DNA of 64,000 bases, taken from the NCBI GenBank assembly GCA_017535315.1, contig JAFXUD010000087.1:1-64000 (forward strand). Reading direction: 5' to 3'. The notes under the pieces were generated by a model, which made no database searches, was not told the DNA's origin, and was given only the letters and a program-made list of their open reading frames with translations. The position numbers were made by a program, and so were the translations under genes. The DNA comes from Victivallales bacterium (lineage in GTDB: Bacteria; Verrucomicrobiota; Lentisphaeria; Oligosphaerales; Oligosphaeraceae). Positions 53,167 to 62,458 of this stretch are shown piece after piece (the first letter of the stretch is position 1; every line of letters begins with the position of its first letter).

Positions 53167-56100
53167 CTATTCAAATCTGACGATGGTATAGATTTTCAGG
53201 AGTTTCTTAGGGAGAACAAAACTGATTTGGTTATCGTGATTTCGGGTAAGGTGCAATGGGATTCTTCCCTCGAAATCGGGCGAAACAGCGTATGCAGATG
53301 TCACTCCACCGATGCTAAGCGTAAAATGAATATCGTCGGTCATCGGGGGGAAGGCATTATTGGGGGCAGAAGAGACGTTTTGTGCGACTTCTGAATTCCC
53401 TGTTCCCAGGCCATTCAGCAGATGCAGAAAAATGGTTTTATCCTGTTGATACAACGTAAGAAAAACCTTCTCATTGGCATCTGTCAGAACGAGCTTGATA
53501 GCATCCCCCAAAACAGACCGCAGCAGGGCATGGTAAACCGCAGCCGCTGATGCGTCATATTCGAAAATCTTTGTAATATTATCAGTAAATGCTTCATAAT
53601 AAAGACGTTGAGATAGCGTTATCGGCAGATAGACAAATGTTCCCCGACCATGCGACTGTCTATACAGCAGAGGCTTCAGGGAGCCATCGTTCTCCTGCAT
53701 ATTCCACCTCGTGTCTGCTGAATTACGTTTCTTGTCAGCGGGGTGATTACAGGCTATGGGCTTGCTGAAGGTGAACGTCTCCCCATCTACGACCGCGCCT
53801 GTGGCGGTCGTTTGGTTTGCCCTCCCCGCGACGAGGCTGAAGCCGAATATATCCGCCAACGGCCAGGTTTTCCTGATGCGGCCCCATTGGTCCCGCGTTG
53901 CCGTCTTGGATTCCAGCAGCACTATTCCTCCGTTGGCGGCAAAACGACGGATATGCTCCAATTGTTCGTCGGAAAGACAAGAAGCCATGCCCAAATACAG
54001 CACCTTGAACGGGCGCATCTTTTCAGGGTTCCCCAACGTATCCTCTCCAATAACCTGATAGGGGATATGCAACTCCTCCAAAGTCTGCGCACAGCCAATA
54101 AGGGCGTTTGCAGGGGAAAAATCATCCTCCCAATTTCGAGTTTGAGCCGATAAAAGCAAGGCAACCTGGGCGATTGGAACAGCCCGCGTGATGTTCATGT
54201 TTTCTCTGGACGCATCGAATCGTAAGAAGTCAGGCGCATTTTCTGGCTTGGAATCCGTACCGTTGGAAAAGAAAACAGGCAGTTGTGCATTCATGTTACA
54301 GATGGCATAGCCAAAATAGGAGGTAAACCAATTACGAGTATATAGCCAGGTGAAAATGGGAGTGCCGTTATTATAACGGAAGAAATTGAAGAGTTTCTGT
54401 CCAGGGACAAACATTCGTGCCGTCAAAAGGGGATCTGAGGCGAGGGCCTCATGCCCGAACATGCTGGCAAGCTGCCCGATGCTGGTCATATCCGTGTTCC
54501 AATGGCGAGGACCTGACTGAGAAACAAGGTTTCTGAGCACACCATAACTGAACAGAGCCAGATGCGGGTTTATCTTCCGCATTTCCGCAATAAGTTTACC
54601 CTTGACTTTTCGGTTATGCTCCAGTTTCCAGGCCGTCCAAACTCGGGTAATGTCACGCTGAAAATTGTGTTGCCATTTATCGGATTCATCAACTGGGATT
54701 TGCCACCCTGTCTCTTCCGTGAAAAGGCGTCGGCAATGCTCACAGGAGCACGCATGGGAAAAAGGCCCCAACTCATCAATCTGCAATCCATCCACGCCGC
54801 AACGCACGATATTGGAAAGATATTCCGTGTACTTATCGAGGAACTGGGGATTGAAGGCGCATAATTGCACTCCTGGCAACTGCGTACTTATCGAACGATT
54901 GACCTCGCCAACGCGTTCCGCAAGTCTTCTGAACCCCGCATCGACATTCCAAAGCAAGGTCGTGTCATGGTGTTCGATAACCTTTAGTCCATGCCGATGG
55001 GCGGCCTCGCAGAGAGTGCGGATGTAATCGAATACGCGCTCATTGCTGTTCGGATACGTGTGCCTTGAATGCAAGCCGCTTAACATAATGGTATTACGGC
55101 CCTTTTGGACAGTCTCCTCCATGAATCGTTCCATCGCTTCGGGAGAAGCTAGTTCATTCAGCGAAGCTGGATTATTGCCAGCTTTCACGAACTTAATCTT
55201 GAAAAGCCATTGATTGGCGGGGTCTGAATAATCCAATCCCGTAACATGCCCTTGATAATCTTTAAGAGGAGCCGCTGTTTCCTGCCCTGGCATAGGGAGT
55301 TCCATTACCGAAACGCTTGGAGAGAAACTCAACGCACGGGGGAGATACTCCTCGTTGCGAAACAACACCGACGGTTCAAATCCATCGACACACCAGAAAC
55401 CACGCCTGCACTGGTAATCCTCCCGATTGGAAAGAAGAAACTGGTCGCCGATGCAGGAAAGGATAAAATTGCCTTTGAATGTGATATCGACATTGCCATC
55501 GTCAACCCACAGTGGAAGCGTGGCTGTCAGCATTTTTCCCTTGTCTAATGAGAGCCCATTAAAAAGCTGCTGTTCATTGATTGAGCAGCTAAAACGATTG
55601 TTCATCCCATCGGGATTTCCAGCTCCAATGGTGATAAGATGCAAGCCGTCCTTCAGACCAGAGAGTCGATAGATTCCATCTTTGCCCGACAGATGCGAAT
55701 AATAGACGCCTGGCGTTGTGGTCATCGTAACAAGTTTGCCAGCTGAAACCCAACCATAGCCTTTTTCGGGCAGAAAAGAGGCTCCATCGGCGGCGAGGAA
55801 TCCCTCGCCATGCTTTTCAGAGCCAAAGCTAAGCAGTCGTGTGGGTCTCAAGGCTTCATTGTAGCGGAAATCGGTCAAGGCATGGTCATTGTCAAAATTC
55901 TCCATTCCACCAAGTTTGATTCTCAGTTTGGCGGCGGTCATTCCACCAAACCAACCCAGACGGTTTGCAAAATCAATTTGTAGCCCGTTCCCATTCTCCT
56001 GGATAAGGGCAAGCCCTCTGATAGCGCCAGAATCAGACATGTTGCAAAAATCTCCAGCCCCAATCGGATGGCAATCAAAGGTTAATTCATGTTCTTGGGT

Positions 56101-56598
56101 TTTCAATGCTAAAAAACGCCAGGCGACCTTGGGAAGCGGATTGCCTTCAGAAAGGACGCCCTCCGATTTTACCCTGGCCCGTGAACTGTGAATGTAGCCA
56201 GCATAACTGGCCGATGAACCAATCAGACTCTTGGGCACAAAAAATGATAATTGAGGTGGATTCGCCTGGGTCAGACGATACGCTGGAACTTCTGTCTTGG
56301 TCGTGATTTCGACAGAACTGCCGTCAGCAGCCACCTCGATTTCCATTCTAAACCGATAATCGTCTTCGGTGCACCAGGCATTATAGACGCGACGGCCATC
56401 GGGCAGCACCAAGTCTGAAAAGGCTATCGGCTTGCCAGCATTCTTAGCGGCGAGCAGCCCTGTCTGGATATCCCCCACTACCGTCTGCTCCCCCAGCATG
56501 ACACGGCAATTCACCCCATCTGGACGAATGCTCAATTGACTGGCTCCATAGACAAAGCAGGAGAATAACATAAACAGGATCAAACTCTTTTGCATCAT
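53167..56598 (-). CDS. large secreted glycosidase-like protein with GATase-like domain
   Basis: A 1143-residue exported protein with a signal peptide (MMQKSLILFMLFSCFVYGAS). The N-terminal about 470 residues are beta-sandwich domains. A barrel follows (about 480-800): RHGLKVIEHHDTTLLWN, VRCGVDGLQIDELGPFSHACSCEHCRRLF, where the IDEL Asp and Glu are candidate catalytic residues and CSCEHC may bind metal. About 830-1000 resembles the glutamine-amidotransferase-like trimerisation domain of GH42 enzymes (ANGGIVLLESKTATRD). This order suggests a GH42-related or GHL enzyme; the substrate is unknown. It follows the SpoU gene by 57 bases. Confidence 0.65.
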   Translation of the reverse strand: MMQKSLILFMLFSCFVYGASQLSIRPDGVNCRVMLGEQTVVGDIQTGLLAAKNAGKPIAFSDLVLPDGRRVYNAWCTEDDYRFRMEIEVAADGSSVEITTKTEVPAYRLTQANPPQLSFFVPKSLIGSSASYAGYIHSSRARVKSEGVLSEGNPLPKVAWRFLALKTQEHELTFDCHPIGAGDFCNMSDSGAIRGLALIQENGNGLQIDFANRLGWFGGMTAAKLRIKLGGMENFDNDHALTDFRYNEALRPTRLLSFGSEKHGEGFLAADGASFLPEKGYGWVSAGKLVTMTTTPGVYYSHLSGKDGIYRLSGLKDGLHLITIGAGNPDGMNNRFSCSINEQQLFNGLSLDKGKMLTATLPLWVDDGNVDITFKGNFILSCIGDQFLLSNREDYQCRRGFWCVDGFEPSVLFRNEEYLPRALSFSPSVSVMELPMPGQETAAPLKDYQGHVTGLDYSDPANQWLFKIKFVKAGNNPASLNELASPEAMERFMEETVQKGRNTIMLSGLHSRHTYPNSNERVFDYIRTLCEAAHRHGLKVIEHHDTTLLWNVDAGFRRLAERVGEVNRSISTQLPGVQLCAFNPQFLDKYTEYLSNIVRCGVDGLQIDELGPFSHACSCEHCRRLFTEETGWQIPVDESDKWQHNFQRDITRVWTAWKLEHNRKVKGKLIAEMRKINPHLALFSYGVLRNLVSQSGPRHWNTDMTSIGQLASMFGHEALASDPLLTARMFVPGQKLFNFFRYNNGTPIFTWLYTRNWFTSYFGYAICNMNAQLPVFFSNGTDSKPENAPDFLRFDASRENMNITRAVPIAQVALLLSAQTRNWEDDFSPANALIGCAQTLEELHIPYQVIGEDTLGNPEKMRPFKVLYLGMASCLSDEQLEHIRRFAANGGIVLLESKTATRDQWGRIRKTWPLADIFGFSLVAGRANQTTATGAVVDGETFTFSKPIACNHPADKKRNSADTRWNMQENDGSLKPLLYRQSHGRGTFVYLPITLSQRLYYEAFTDNITKIFEYDASAAAVYHALLRSVLGDAIKLVLTDANEKVFLTLYQQDKTIFLHLLNGLGTGNSEVAQNVSSAPNNAFPPMTDDIHFTLSIGGVTSAYAVSPDFEGRIPLHLTRNHDNQISFVLPKKLLKIYTIVRFE

Positions 56599-56655
56599 AA
56601 TGCATCCAAAAACGAAAGGAACTACAAACGTTGCACAACAGATACAAACTGACTT

Positions 56656-57519
56656 TTAGTGTTTAACCGCTCCCGCTCTCACCTCGTTGTCGGGTGCTGG
56701 CGGGGGAACGGTCAGCATGCCAGCAGCGATACGCTGGCGCAGCACCTCATAGAGGACGATGGTGGTGGCGGTGGCAACGTTGAGCGAATCCGCCGCCCCC
56801 ATCATGGGCAGGCGCACCTTGATGTCCGCCTGGTTCATCCACAGTTCGCTCAGCCCAAACTGCTCGGCCCCGACGGCCAGCGCAACGGGTTGCGTCAAAT
56901 CTACCTCAGTCAGCATCTTGTCGGCATGGGGTGTCGTGGCGACGATGGCCACCCCCTTCTTGCGCAACCATGCCAGAGCCTCCTGCGAACTCGCCTCGGC
57001 GATGGGCATGCTGAAAAGCACGCCCGTGCTGGCACGCACGACATTGGGGTTCCACAGGTCAGTGCGCGGATCGCAGAGAATCAGCGCATCCGTGCCAGCG
57101 GCATCCGCCGAGCGCAACATGGTACCTAGATTGCCTGGCTTCTCAATCTGCTCGGCAACGAGATAAAAGGCAGGCGTCTCGCGCTGCGGAATGTCCGCCA
57201 AGGTCAGATGGCGTTGAGGCCCGATGCCCAGCAGCCCTTCTGGGCGGTCGCGATAGGTGATTTTGACAAAAGGTTCTGGCGAGACCTGGAAGAGCCGCGC
57301 CCCATGTTCATGCAATGCCGCCAACAGCTTCTCCTCGTTCTCCCCCTGGTAGAGTTCGGGGCAGTAATAAACATCGGTGATGGTAAAGTTGGCGGCCAGC
57401 GCCCGCGTCAGGGCACGATACCCCTCCAGAAGAACCACCTGGTCTTTGTCTCGGTCATGTCGATCGCGCCATTTGACAACCTGCTTCAAGCGCGGATTCT
57501 GTAGGCTAGTAATAATCAT
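56656..57519 (-). CDS. SpoU/TrmH-family RNA 2'-O-methyltransferase
   Basis: A 287-residue enzyme. An N-terminal substrate-binding domain (ITSLQNPRLKQVVKWRDR, LLEGYRALTRAL) precedes the SPOUT knot with NLGTMLRSADAAG, GAEQFGLSELWM and SLNVATATTIVLYEVLRQR. It transfers a methyl group to a ribose 2'-OH of rRNA or tRNA. The start at 57519 (MIITSLQNP) gives the usual N-terminus; the frame is open upstream but overlaps uppS. It follows uppS by 19 bases. Confidence 0.9.
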   Translation of the reverse strand: MIITSLQNPRLKQVVKWRDRHDRDKDQVVLLEGYRALTRALAANFTITDVYYCPELYQGENEEKLLAALHEHGARLFQVSPEPFVKITYRDRPEGLLGIGPQRHLTLADIPQRETPAFYLVAEQIEKPGNLGTMLRSADAAGTDALILCDPRTDLWNPNVVRASTGVLFSMPIAEASSQEALAWLRKKGVAIVATTPHADKMLTEVDLTQPVALAVGAEQFGLSELWMNQADIKVRLPMMGAADSLNVATATTIVLYEVLRQRIAAGMLTVPPPAPDNEVRAGAVKH

Positions 57520-57538
57520 AGTCGTAAGCAATAATGGC

Positions 57539-58252
57539 TCATGCCTTGCCATATCGCCGCTGGCGCTGTGAGAAGGCTTCCAGCGCGCCAACAAAGTCTG
57601 ACTCGGCAAAATCAGGCCAGAGTGTGTCAATAAAAAGAAACTCCGCATAGGAGCACTGCCAGAGGAGAAAGTTGCTGAGGCGCTGCTCTCCCGCCGTACG
57701 CATAATGAGGTCGGGATCGGGCATCTCTGCCGTCTGGAGTGCAGATGCGAAAACCTCCTCGGTGATGGCAGAGGGTTCAAGTGTCCCCTCCTTGACCTGC
57801 TGCGCGAGTTTGGCAGCGGCACCGACGATTTCGCTTCTTCCACCATAGCTGAGCGCCAACGTCAGATTGTAGTCGGAAAAGTGTTCAGTAGCCTGTATGA
57901 AGCTCTGCAACTTCCGCCGTGCGGGCCATGGAAGACGTTCAATCTCCCCTATCACACGCAAACGGATGCGGTTCTGAATGAGTTCCTGCCCCTTCTTCTC
58001 CAAGAAGTCAAACAGCAAGTTCATCAAAGCCGTGACCTCCGTCACCGACCGTTTCCAATTTTCGGTTGAAAAGGCGTATAACGTCAAGTACCTCACATCG
58101 TACTTGCGACAACAATCCAATACACGTATGACGGCCTCCGCACCCGCCTTGTGGCCTTCTGTGCGAGGCAGTCCCCTCTGCGTGGCCCAGCGACCGTTGC
58201 CGTCCATGATAATCGCAATGTGCTTAGGTTGTGTTGAGTATAACTGTGGCAT
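57539..58252 (-). CDS. uppS: undecaprenyl diphosphate synthase
   Basis: A 237-residue cis-prenyltransferase that makes the C55 lipid carrier for peptidoglycan and surface glycans. HIAIIMDGNGRWA carries the catalytic Asp17, FSTENWKR follows, and RTAGEQRLSNFLLWQ with SYAEF closes the active site. The ATG at 58252 is preferred; the frame upstream crosses a palindrome and is not conserved in character. uppS here is divergent from cdsA rather than upstream of it in the same operon, the arrangement common in other bacteria. Confidence 0.95.
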   Translation of the reverse strand: MPQLYSTQPKHIAIIMDGNGRWATQRGLPRTEGHKAGAEAVIRVLDCCRKYDVRYLTLYAFSTENWKRSVTEVTALMNLLFDFLEKKGQELIQNRIRLRVIGEIERLPWPARRKLQSFIQATEHFSDYNLTLALSYGGRSEIVGAAAKLAQQVKEGTLEPSAITEEVFASALQTAEMPDPDLIMRTAGEQRLSNFLLWQCSYAEFLFIDTLWPDFAESDFVGALEAFSQRQRRYGKA

Positions 58253-58279
58253 ATATCGTATTTCTTTCAGTGGGACATA

Positions 58280-58323
58280 GGGGTGGCGACGGCGGCCACG
58301 CCGTCGGAAAAACCTGCCACCCC
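58280..58323. repeat. nested palindrome between uppS and cdsA
   Basis: Outer arms GGGGTGGC (58280-58287) and GCCACCCC (58316-58323) enclose inner arms CGACGGCG (58287-58294) and CGCCGTCG (58299-58306). It lies in the 240-base divergent promoter region. On the other side of this gap, TATAAT at 58432-58437 is a likely -10 box for cdsA, with no clear -35 box. Confidence 0.75.
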
Positions 58324-58492
58324 CCAAGTCATTGCTCCACCACAACGTCGTCCGTTGTCCCCCGTCCGTCGTCCCAAGTCCGATATTTTTGTCATTTCCC
58401 CTTGCTTTCACAGAAAACACCATTAAACTAATATAATTTGGATTTATTTCAAGTCCATTACCCTGAAATGAAAATACCACGGAGCATCCTAG

Positions 58493-59347
58493 ATGAAAGA
58501 ACGCCTGAAAACCGCCATTCCCCTTATTCTCCTTGTTGTCCTGGCATTTGCCTTGCCAGGCATTTACGGTAACATCTTCTTCCTGCTGTTAGCATTTGGG
58601 ATGCTTGCCTGCGGATGCCACGAGGCATACACCATGGTTGATATCACCCTGAAACGCCCGCTTCAGATCTGCAGCACTATCTTTGCGGCGCTTCTGCTGC
58701 TTCTTGCCATGTTCCAGCATCAAATCCCCTTCACCCCTGTCGCCATGGCGGCAACATCGCTCTACATTCTTGCTAATTTTGCCATTCTTTTCCGCCACAA
58801 ACCAAACCAGGAAAACCTCCTCTCCACCTTCGCCAGCATGGGCATCTTCCTATATCTTGTCTGGTCACTTCTCTGCATTGCACGCCTTTTCTACCTTAAC
58901 GGCACCCACGGACGGCTTCTCCTGCTCTATATGATTGCCACCACCAAGATGGCCGATGTCGGCGCCTACATCATCGGCTCCTCGACCGCCAAAATGCCTG
59001 GCGGAAACCACAAGCTCGCCCCGACGCTCAGCCCCAAGAAAAGTTGGGAAGGGCTTTTCGGCGGCACCCTCTTCTCCGTGGCAACCGCCCTGCTTCTGCT
59101 GCTCATCCCCGCCATGACGCGCCTCAGTGGCATCAAGCTCTTCTCCTTCGGCAGCGCCCTGCTTTTCGGCATCATCGCATCCGTAGCGGGACTGCTTGGC
59201 GACCTGGCGGAATCCGCACTGAAACGGGCTGCCAACCTGAAGGACTCTGGCAGAATCCCTGGCATCGGCGGCATCCTGGATGTTCTGGACAGCCTAATCC
59301 CAGTCGCCCCGCTCTTCTTGGCTTACGTACTTCTAAAGCTCAGCTAA
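58493..59347 (+). CDS. cdsA: phosphatidate cytidylyltransferase
   Basis: A 284-residue membrane protein with about eight predicted helices. LSPKKSWEGLFGG, GDLAESALKRAANLKDSGR and PGIGGILDVLDSL match the CdsA signature, although the usual His and Arg of GHGGILDR are Ile and Val here. It makes CDP-diacylglycerol for phospholipid synthesis at the inner membrane. Confidence 0.93.
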   Translation: MKERLKTAIPLILLVVLAFALPGIYGNIFFLLLAFGMLACGCHEAYTMVDITLKRPLQICSTIFAALLLLLAMFQHQIPFTPVAMAATSLYILANFAILFRHKPNQENLLSTFASMGIFLYLVWSLLCIARLFYLNGTHGRLLLLYMIATTKMADVGAYIIGSSTAKMPGGNHKLAPTLSPKKSWEGLFGGTLFSVATALLLLLIPAMTRLSGIKLFSFGSALLFGIIASVAGLLGDLAESALKRAANLKDSGRIPGIGGILDVLDSLIPVAPLFLAYVLLKLS

Positions 59348-59348
59348 A

Positions 59349-59394
59349 CAATTATCAATTAGCATAATGCTAATTGATAATTGATAATTGATAA
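59349..59394. repeat. 35-base perfect palindrome with TTGATAA repeats
   Basis: CAATTATCAATTAGCAT (59349-59365) and ATGCTAATTGATAATTG (59367-59383) are perfect complements around one A. TTGATAA is then repeated three times (59374, 59381, 59388). It lies between cdsA and hemW and overlaps the proposed hemW start. Confidence 0.9.
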
Positions 59395-60493
59395 TTGCTT
59401 GATCAGCTCCCTTTACATACACGTTCCCTATTGCCGTGCCAAGTGTGACTACTGCGCCTTCTACTCAGTGCCTGGGTCATGCATTGAGACTCGTCGTCCC
59501 TATATTGCACGGCTTACCGAGGAGCTGACCTCTGGGGCTACACAGTGTGCTCCACTTGAAAGCATATTCGTGGGCGGCGGCACCCCTTCCCTACTCTCCA
59601 TCGACGAATGGCATAAGCTTGGCGATGCCATCCACTCGCATTACCAGCTCTCCTCTGGCTATGAATGGACGATGGAGGCAAATCCAGAAAGCCTCACTCC
59701 CGAGCTGGTCGAGTGCTGGGCCTCGCTTGGTGTCAATCGAATCAGCCTGGGCATTCAGGCCTTCCAACCAGAACTTCGCTCCATTATTGGACGCAGAGGA
59801 GATTTGGACAGGCTTAGAGAGATCATTACGGCCATACGTCAAAATGGCATCAGGCGGCTTAATCTCGACTTGATCTTCAACATCCCAGGGCAGACCCTTG
59901 CCCAATGGCATGATACCTTAATGCAGGCCCTAAGTTACGCCCCCACCCATATCTCCGCGTATGCTCTGACATTGGAGGAGGGAACACGCCTCGCAAAAAA
60001 ACTGCCGCCACTTGATGACGAGGATTTCCTTGCTTTCTGGAATGAAACGGACAAGTTGCTCGCCACGGCAAACATCCATCGTTACGAAATCTCCAATTTC
60101 AGCCTCCCTGGAGAGCAATGCAAACACAACAATGTCATCTGGCACGGTGGCACCTATCTAGGTTGCGGCCCAGCAGCCGCCTCCTTCGACGGCTCTCTTC
60201 GCTGGACAAATCTCCCCTCCATCGACCAATGGCTTGCACATCAACCGCCAGAAAAAGATCTTCTGCCACCTGATGAACGTGCCGCGGAAATCCTCGCCCT
60301 TGGCTTCAGAACCCTGGCAGGTTGGGAATGGAATGAGTTTACTGTGGTAACTGGATTCGATGCACTGGCACTGCGTGGAACTGCCTTGAAAAAACTTGAA
60401 AACATGGGGCTTGTACGCTTAACTGACCATGGAGCAACCCCCACCCCCAAAGGGGTGCTCTTCAACGACAACCTGGCAATGGAATTGATATAA
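59381..60493 (+). CDS. hemW: radical SAM HemW-like protein
   Basis: A 370-residue radical SAM protein. YIHVPYCRAKCDYCAFYS has the CX3CX2C cluster motif (Cys18, Cys22, Cys25), then IFVGGGTPSLL, MEANPESL, GVNRISLGIQAFQ and LNLDLIFNIPGQT. These are typical of HemW, a heme chaperone related to coproporphyrinogen dehydrogenase HemN. No ATG fits: the frame starts at TTG 59381 or, more plausibly, TTG 59399, close to the first conserved strand. The start region lies in the AT-rich palindrome. A clear terminator follows the stop. Confidence 0.9.
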   Translation: MIIDNCLISSLYIHVPYCRAKCDYCAFYSVPGSCIETRRPYIARLTEELTSGATQCAPLESIFVGGGTPSLLSIDEWHKLGDAIHSHYQLSSGYEWTMEANPESLTPELVECWASLGVNRISLGIQAFQPELRSIIGRRGDLDRLREIITAIRQNGIRRLNLDLIFNIPGQTLAQWHDTLMQALSYAPTHISAYALTLEEGTRLAKKLPPLDDEDFLAFWNETDKLLATANIHRYEISNFSLPGEQCKHNNVIWHGGTYLGCGPAAASFDGSLRWTNLPSIDQWLAHQPPEKDLLPPDERAAEILALGFRTLAGWEWNEFTVVTGFDALALRGTALKKLENMGLVRLTDHGATPTPKGVLFNDNLAMELI

Positions 60494-60494
60494 A

Positions 60495-60521
60495 AAAGCC
60501 CGTACTCGAAGTACGGGCTTT
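60495..60521. terminator. bidirectional terminator after hemW
   Basis: AAAGCCCGTACT (60495-60506) and AGTACGGGCTTT (60510-60521) form a perfect 12-base stem with a CGA loop, preceded by an A run. It can serve hemW and the small minus-strand frame downstream. Confidence 0.9.
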
Positions 60522-60553
60522 CATTGTCAGGTGCAGAATACCTGCTTACCAGA

Positions 60554-60829
60554 TTACCTGGTTGGTGGTGGAGTTGAGCCAGTAGCCAGTGCCATAGAAA
60601 AATCTGCAGCCGTCTCGTCCCTAGACCAATCAAGCATCAAATCCTTCTCACTTTTGGGAACTTTGACATACATGTTGTAGGTTTCAGAATCTTCAATAAT
60701 ACCGTGGTTATCCCACTTGAGAGCGTCATCACGAGAATCATCCACGAACCGAGCCATATATGTTGGGCTAGCAAAAGCGGGCGTGTCGCATTCTACAGAC
60801 ACGTATGCCATCATGGCACCGTTCTTCAT
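60554..60829 (-). CDS. small hypothetical protein, possibly a remnant
   Basis: A 91-residue frame beginning MKNGAMMAYVSVECDTPAF and ending ATGSTPPPTR. No domain or signal is recognised. The acidic, hydrophilic composition is protein-like, and it ends just before a bidirectional terminator, which supports transcription on this strand. The 130 bases upstream are not open and show no ribosome-binding site, so it could be the 3' remnant of a longer gene. Confidence 0.35.
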   Translation of the reverse strand: MKNGAMMAYVSVECDTPAFASPTYMARFVDDSRDDALKWDNHGIIEDSETYNMYVKVPKSEKDLMLDWSRDETAADFSMALATGSTPPPTR

Positions 60830-60959
60830 GCCAAACTAGAGTTCTAGACCATCTCCACACGCCTACTCGTAGTCCGTCCATATGCCAACATTGAAAACAT
60901 GGGGCTGGGATTTCTGGCAGCCGTTGAATAGTTATTCATTATTTTGGGAGAATTGATGG

Positions 60960-62423
60960 TTAATTAATCCACGGTTGGAAGTGGATGCGGTTCTGGTGCT
61001 TGCGCAGGAAATCCTCGGTGGCGCGGCGGGTGTTGATACGCGTGACGGACAGCTGGGCATCGGGGGATTCAATAAACTGCTTCAGGAGAGGAAGATTGCC
61101 CGACCCTGCGGCGGTGTGGCTGTTGAAGGCGACACGGTAGCGTCGGGCAGGGACGGGAGGCTCGCCGTTGATTGACACCAGGGTCATTTTGCCGCCATTG
61201 TTCTTGAACAGGAGATTCCACGGACCTGAATAACGGTAGGGGTTGTTGCGGAGGGCCCACTGCTCCTCCATCAGTTGCTCCAACTGCTCGGGGGTGAAAA
61301 GCGCGCTGACAATCTTGTTCTCGTATGGGATGAGCTCGAAAAGGTGCTGCTGGCGAATCTCACCAGCAGGGAGCGGCTTGTCCGTCAGGCGGCTGTGGAA
61401 GGCGGCGTTGGCGCCGACGGCCTCGGCGATGGCCTGAGCGATGAGGTCGCTTGTCTGGCAGGAAACGCCAGGACGCCCCTTCGCCGTGATCTCCTTCTCC
61501 AGCACGATGCCCAATGGCTTCTCGTTGAACTCCTTGAGCTGCTGGAAAAACGGAGCTAGCTCCTTGGACAGCTCCTCGTCCTCGGGAAGATCAGGCGTGA
61601 CTGCCTTCAGCGACGACTGGATATCGACGACCGAGTGTGTCTCCGTGTCAACCGTCAGTTTGACGACCGTGAGATACTGTGCCTGGGCGCCAGGCTGGAC
61701 ATACCAGCTCTTCAAGCCGACCTTCTGTCCAGGAAAAGTACGATGGGTGTGGGCGCCGAGAATCAGGTCGATTTCGGGAAACTCTGCCGCAATCTCATGC
61801 ACTTCATTGACGCCGCGCTTGTCAGGGGATTCCATCCATCCCTGGTGGATGGCGAGGATGATGGCATCGGGCTTCTGTGCGCAGACATCGGGCAAAAGCC
61901 GCGCCACCGCCCCATGCGCCTTCTCGCAACGAAACTGTTCAGCCGTCTTTCCGACGAGCCAGTTACGGAAAAAGGAGGCCTGCATCCCAATGACCGCCAG
62001 ACGCGCACCATTCACATCGAAGAGCCTCCAGGCTGGCGGACGCGCCTGCCCAGGCAACTGGAAATTGGCACAGAGCAACTTATCGCCGACCGACTTGCAG
62101 AAGCCGATGTAGGCGCTATAGCCATAGTCCAGCTCGTGGTTTCCAGGTACCCAGACATCATACGGCAGCACTTGAATTGGACGCATCGCCGCCTCGCCCT
62201 GCGTGATGGTCGCCATCAGGCTCCCCTGCACCACATCACCGCAATCAACCAGAAGTGTCTGGTTTGGACGATATTCGCGGCGGATAAGCGTGGCAAGGCG
62301 CAGCCACTGGTTCATCTCCGCGTGTGTGTCCGCCGTCTGGAGAATCGTGACCTCCCGCTGGGCGGCAAAAATAGCCAAGGTCAAAAACAGGACAAGCGTA
62401 CAGTATCTCCGCAAGGAAAACAT
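60960..62423 (-). CDS. 5'-nucleotidase/metallophosphoesterase (UshA family)
   Basis: A 487-residue exported enzyme with a signal peptide (MFSLRRYCTLVLFLTLAIFA). The metallophosphoesterase motifs are in order: QTADTHAEM, DCGDVVQGS, GNHELDYG and GAHTHRTF. The C-terminal 5'-nucleotidase domain (about 300-480) carries VSCQTSDLIAQAIAE and FELIPYENKIVS. It dephosphorylates nucleotides or related esters in the periplasm. The start at 62423 has GAGGAG five bases upstream. It follows the Ppx/GppA gene by 35 bases. Confidence 0.9.
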   Translation of the reverse strand: MFSLRRYCTLVLFLTLAIFAAQREVTILQTADTHAEMNQWLRLATLIRREYRPNQTLLVDCGDVVQGSLMATITQGEAAMRPIQVLPYDVWVPGNHELDYGYSAYIGFCKSVGDKLLCANFQLPGQARPPAWRLFDVNGARLAVIGMQASFFRNWLVGKTAEQFRCEKAHGAVARLLPDVCAQKPDAIILAIHQGWMESPDKRGVNEVHEIAAEFPEIDLILGAHTHRTFPGQKVGLKSWYVQPGAQAQYLTVVKLTVDTETHSVVDIQSSLKAVTPDLPEDEELSKELAPFFQQLKEFNEKPLGIVLEKEITAKGRPGVSCQTSDLIAQAIAEAVGANAAFHSRLTDKPLPAGEIRQQHLFELIPYENKIVSALFTPEQLEQLMEEQWALRNNPYRYSGPWNLLFKNNGGKMTLVSINGEPPVPARRYRVAFNSHTAAGSGNLPLLKQFIESPDAQLSVTRINTRRATEDFLRKHQNRIHFQPWIN

Positions 62424-62458
62424 AATGGCTCCTCTGTTTTGCAAGGGAGTCCTCCTGG

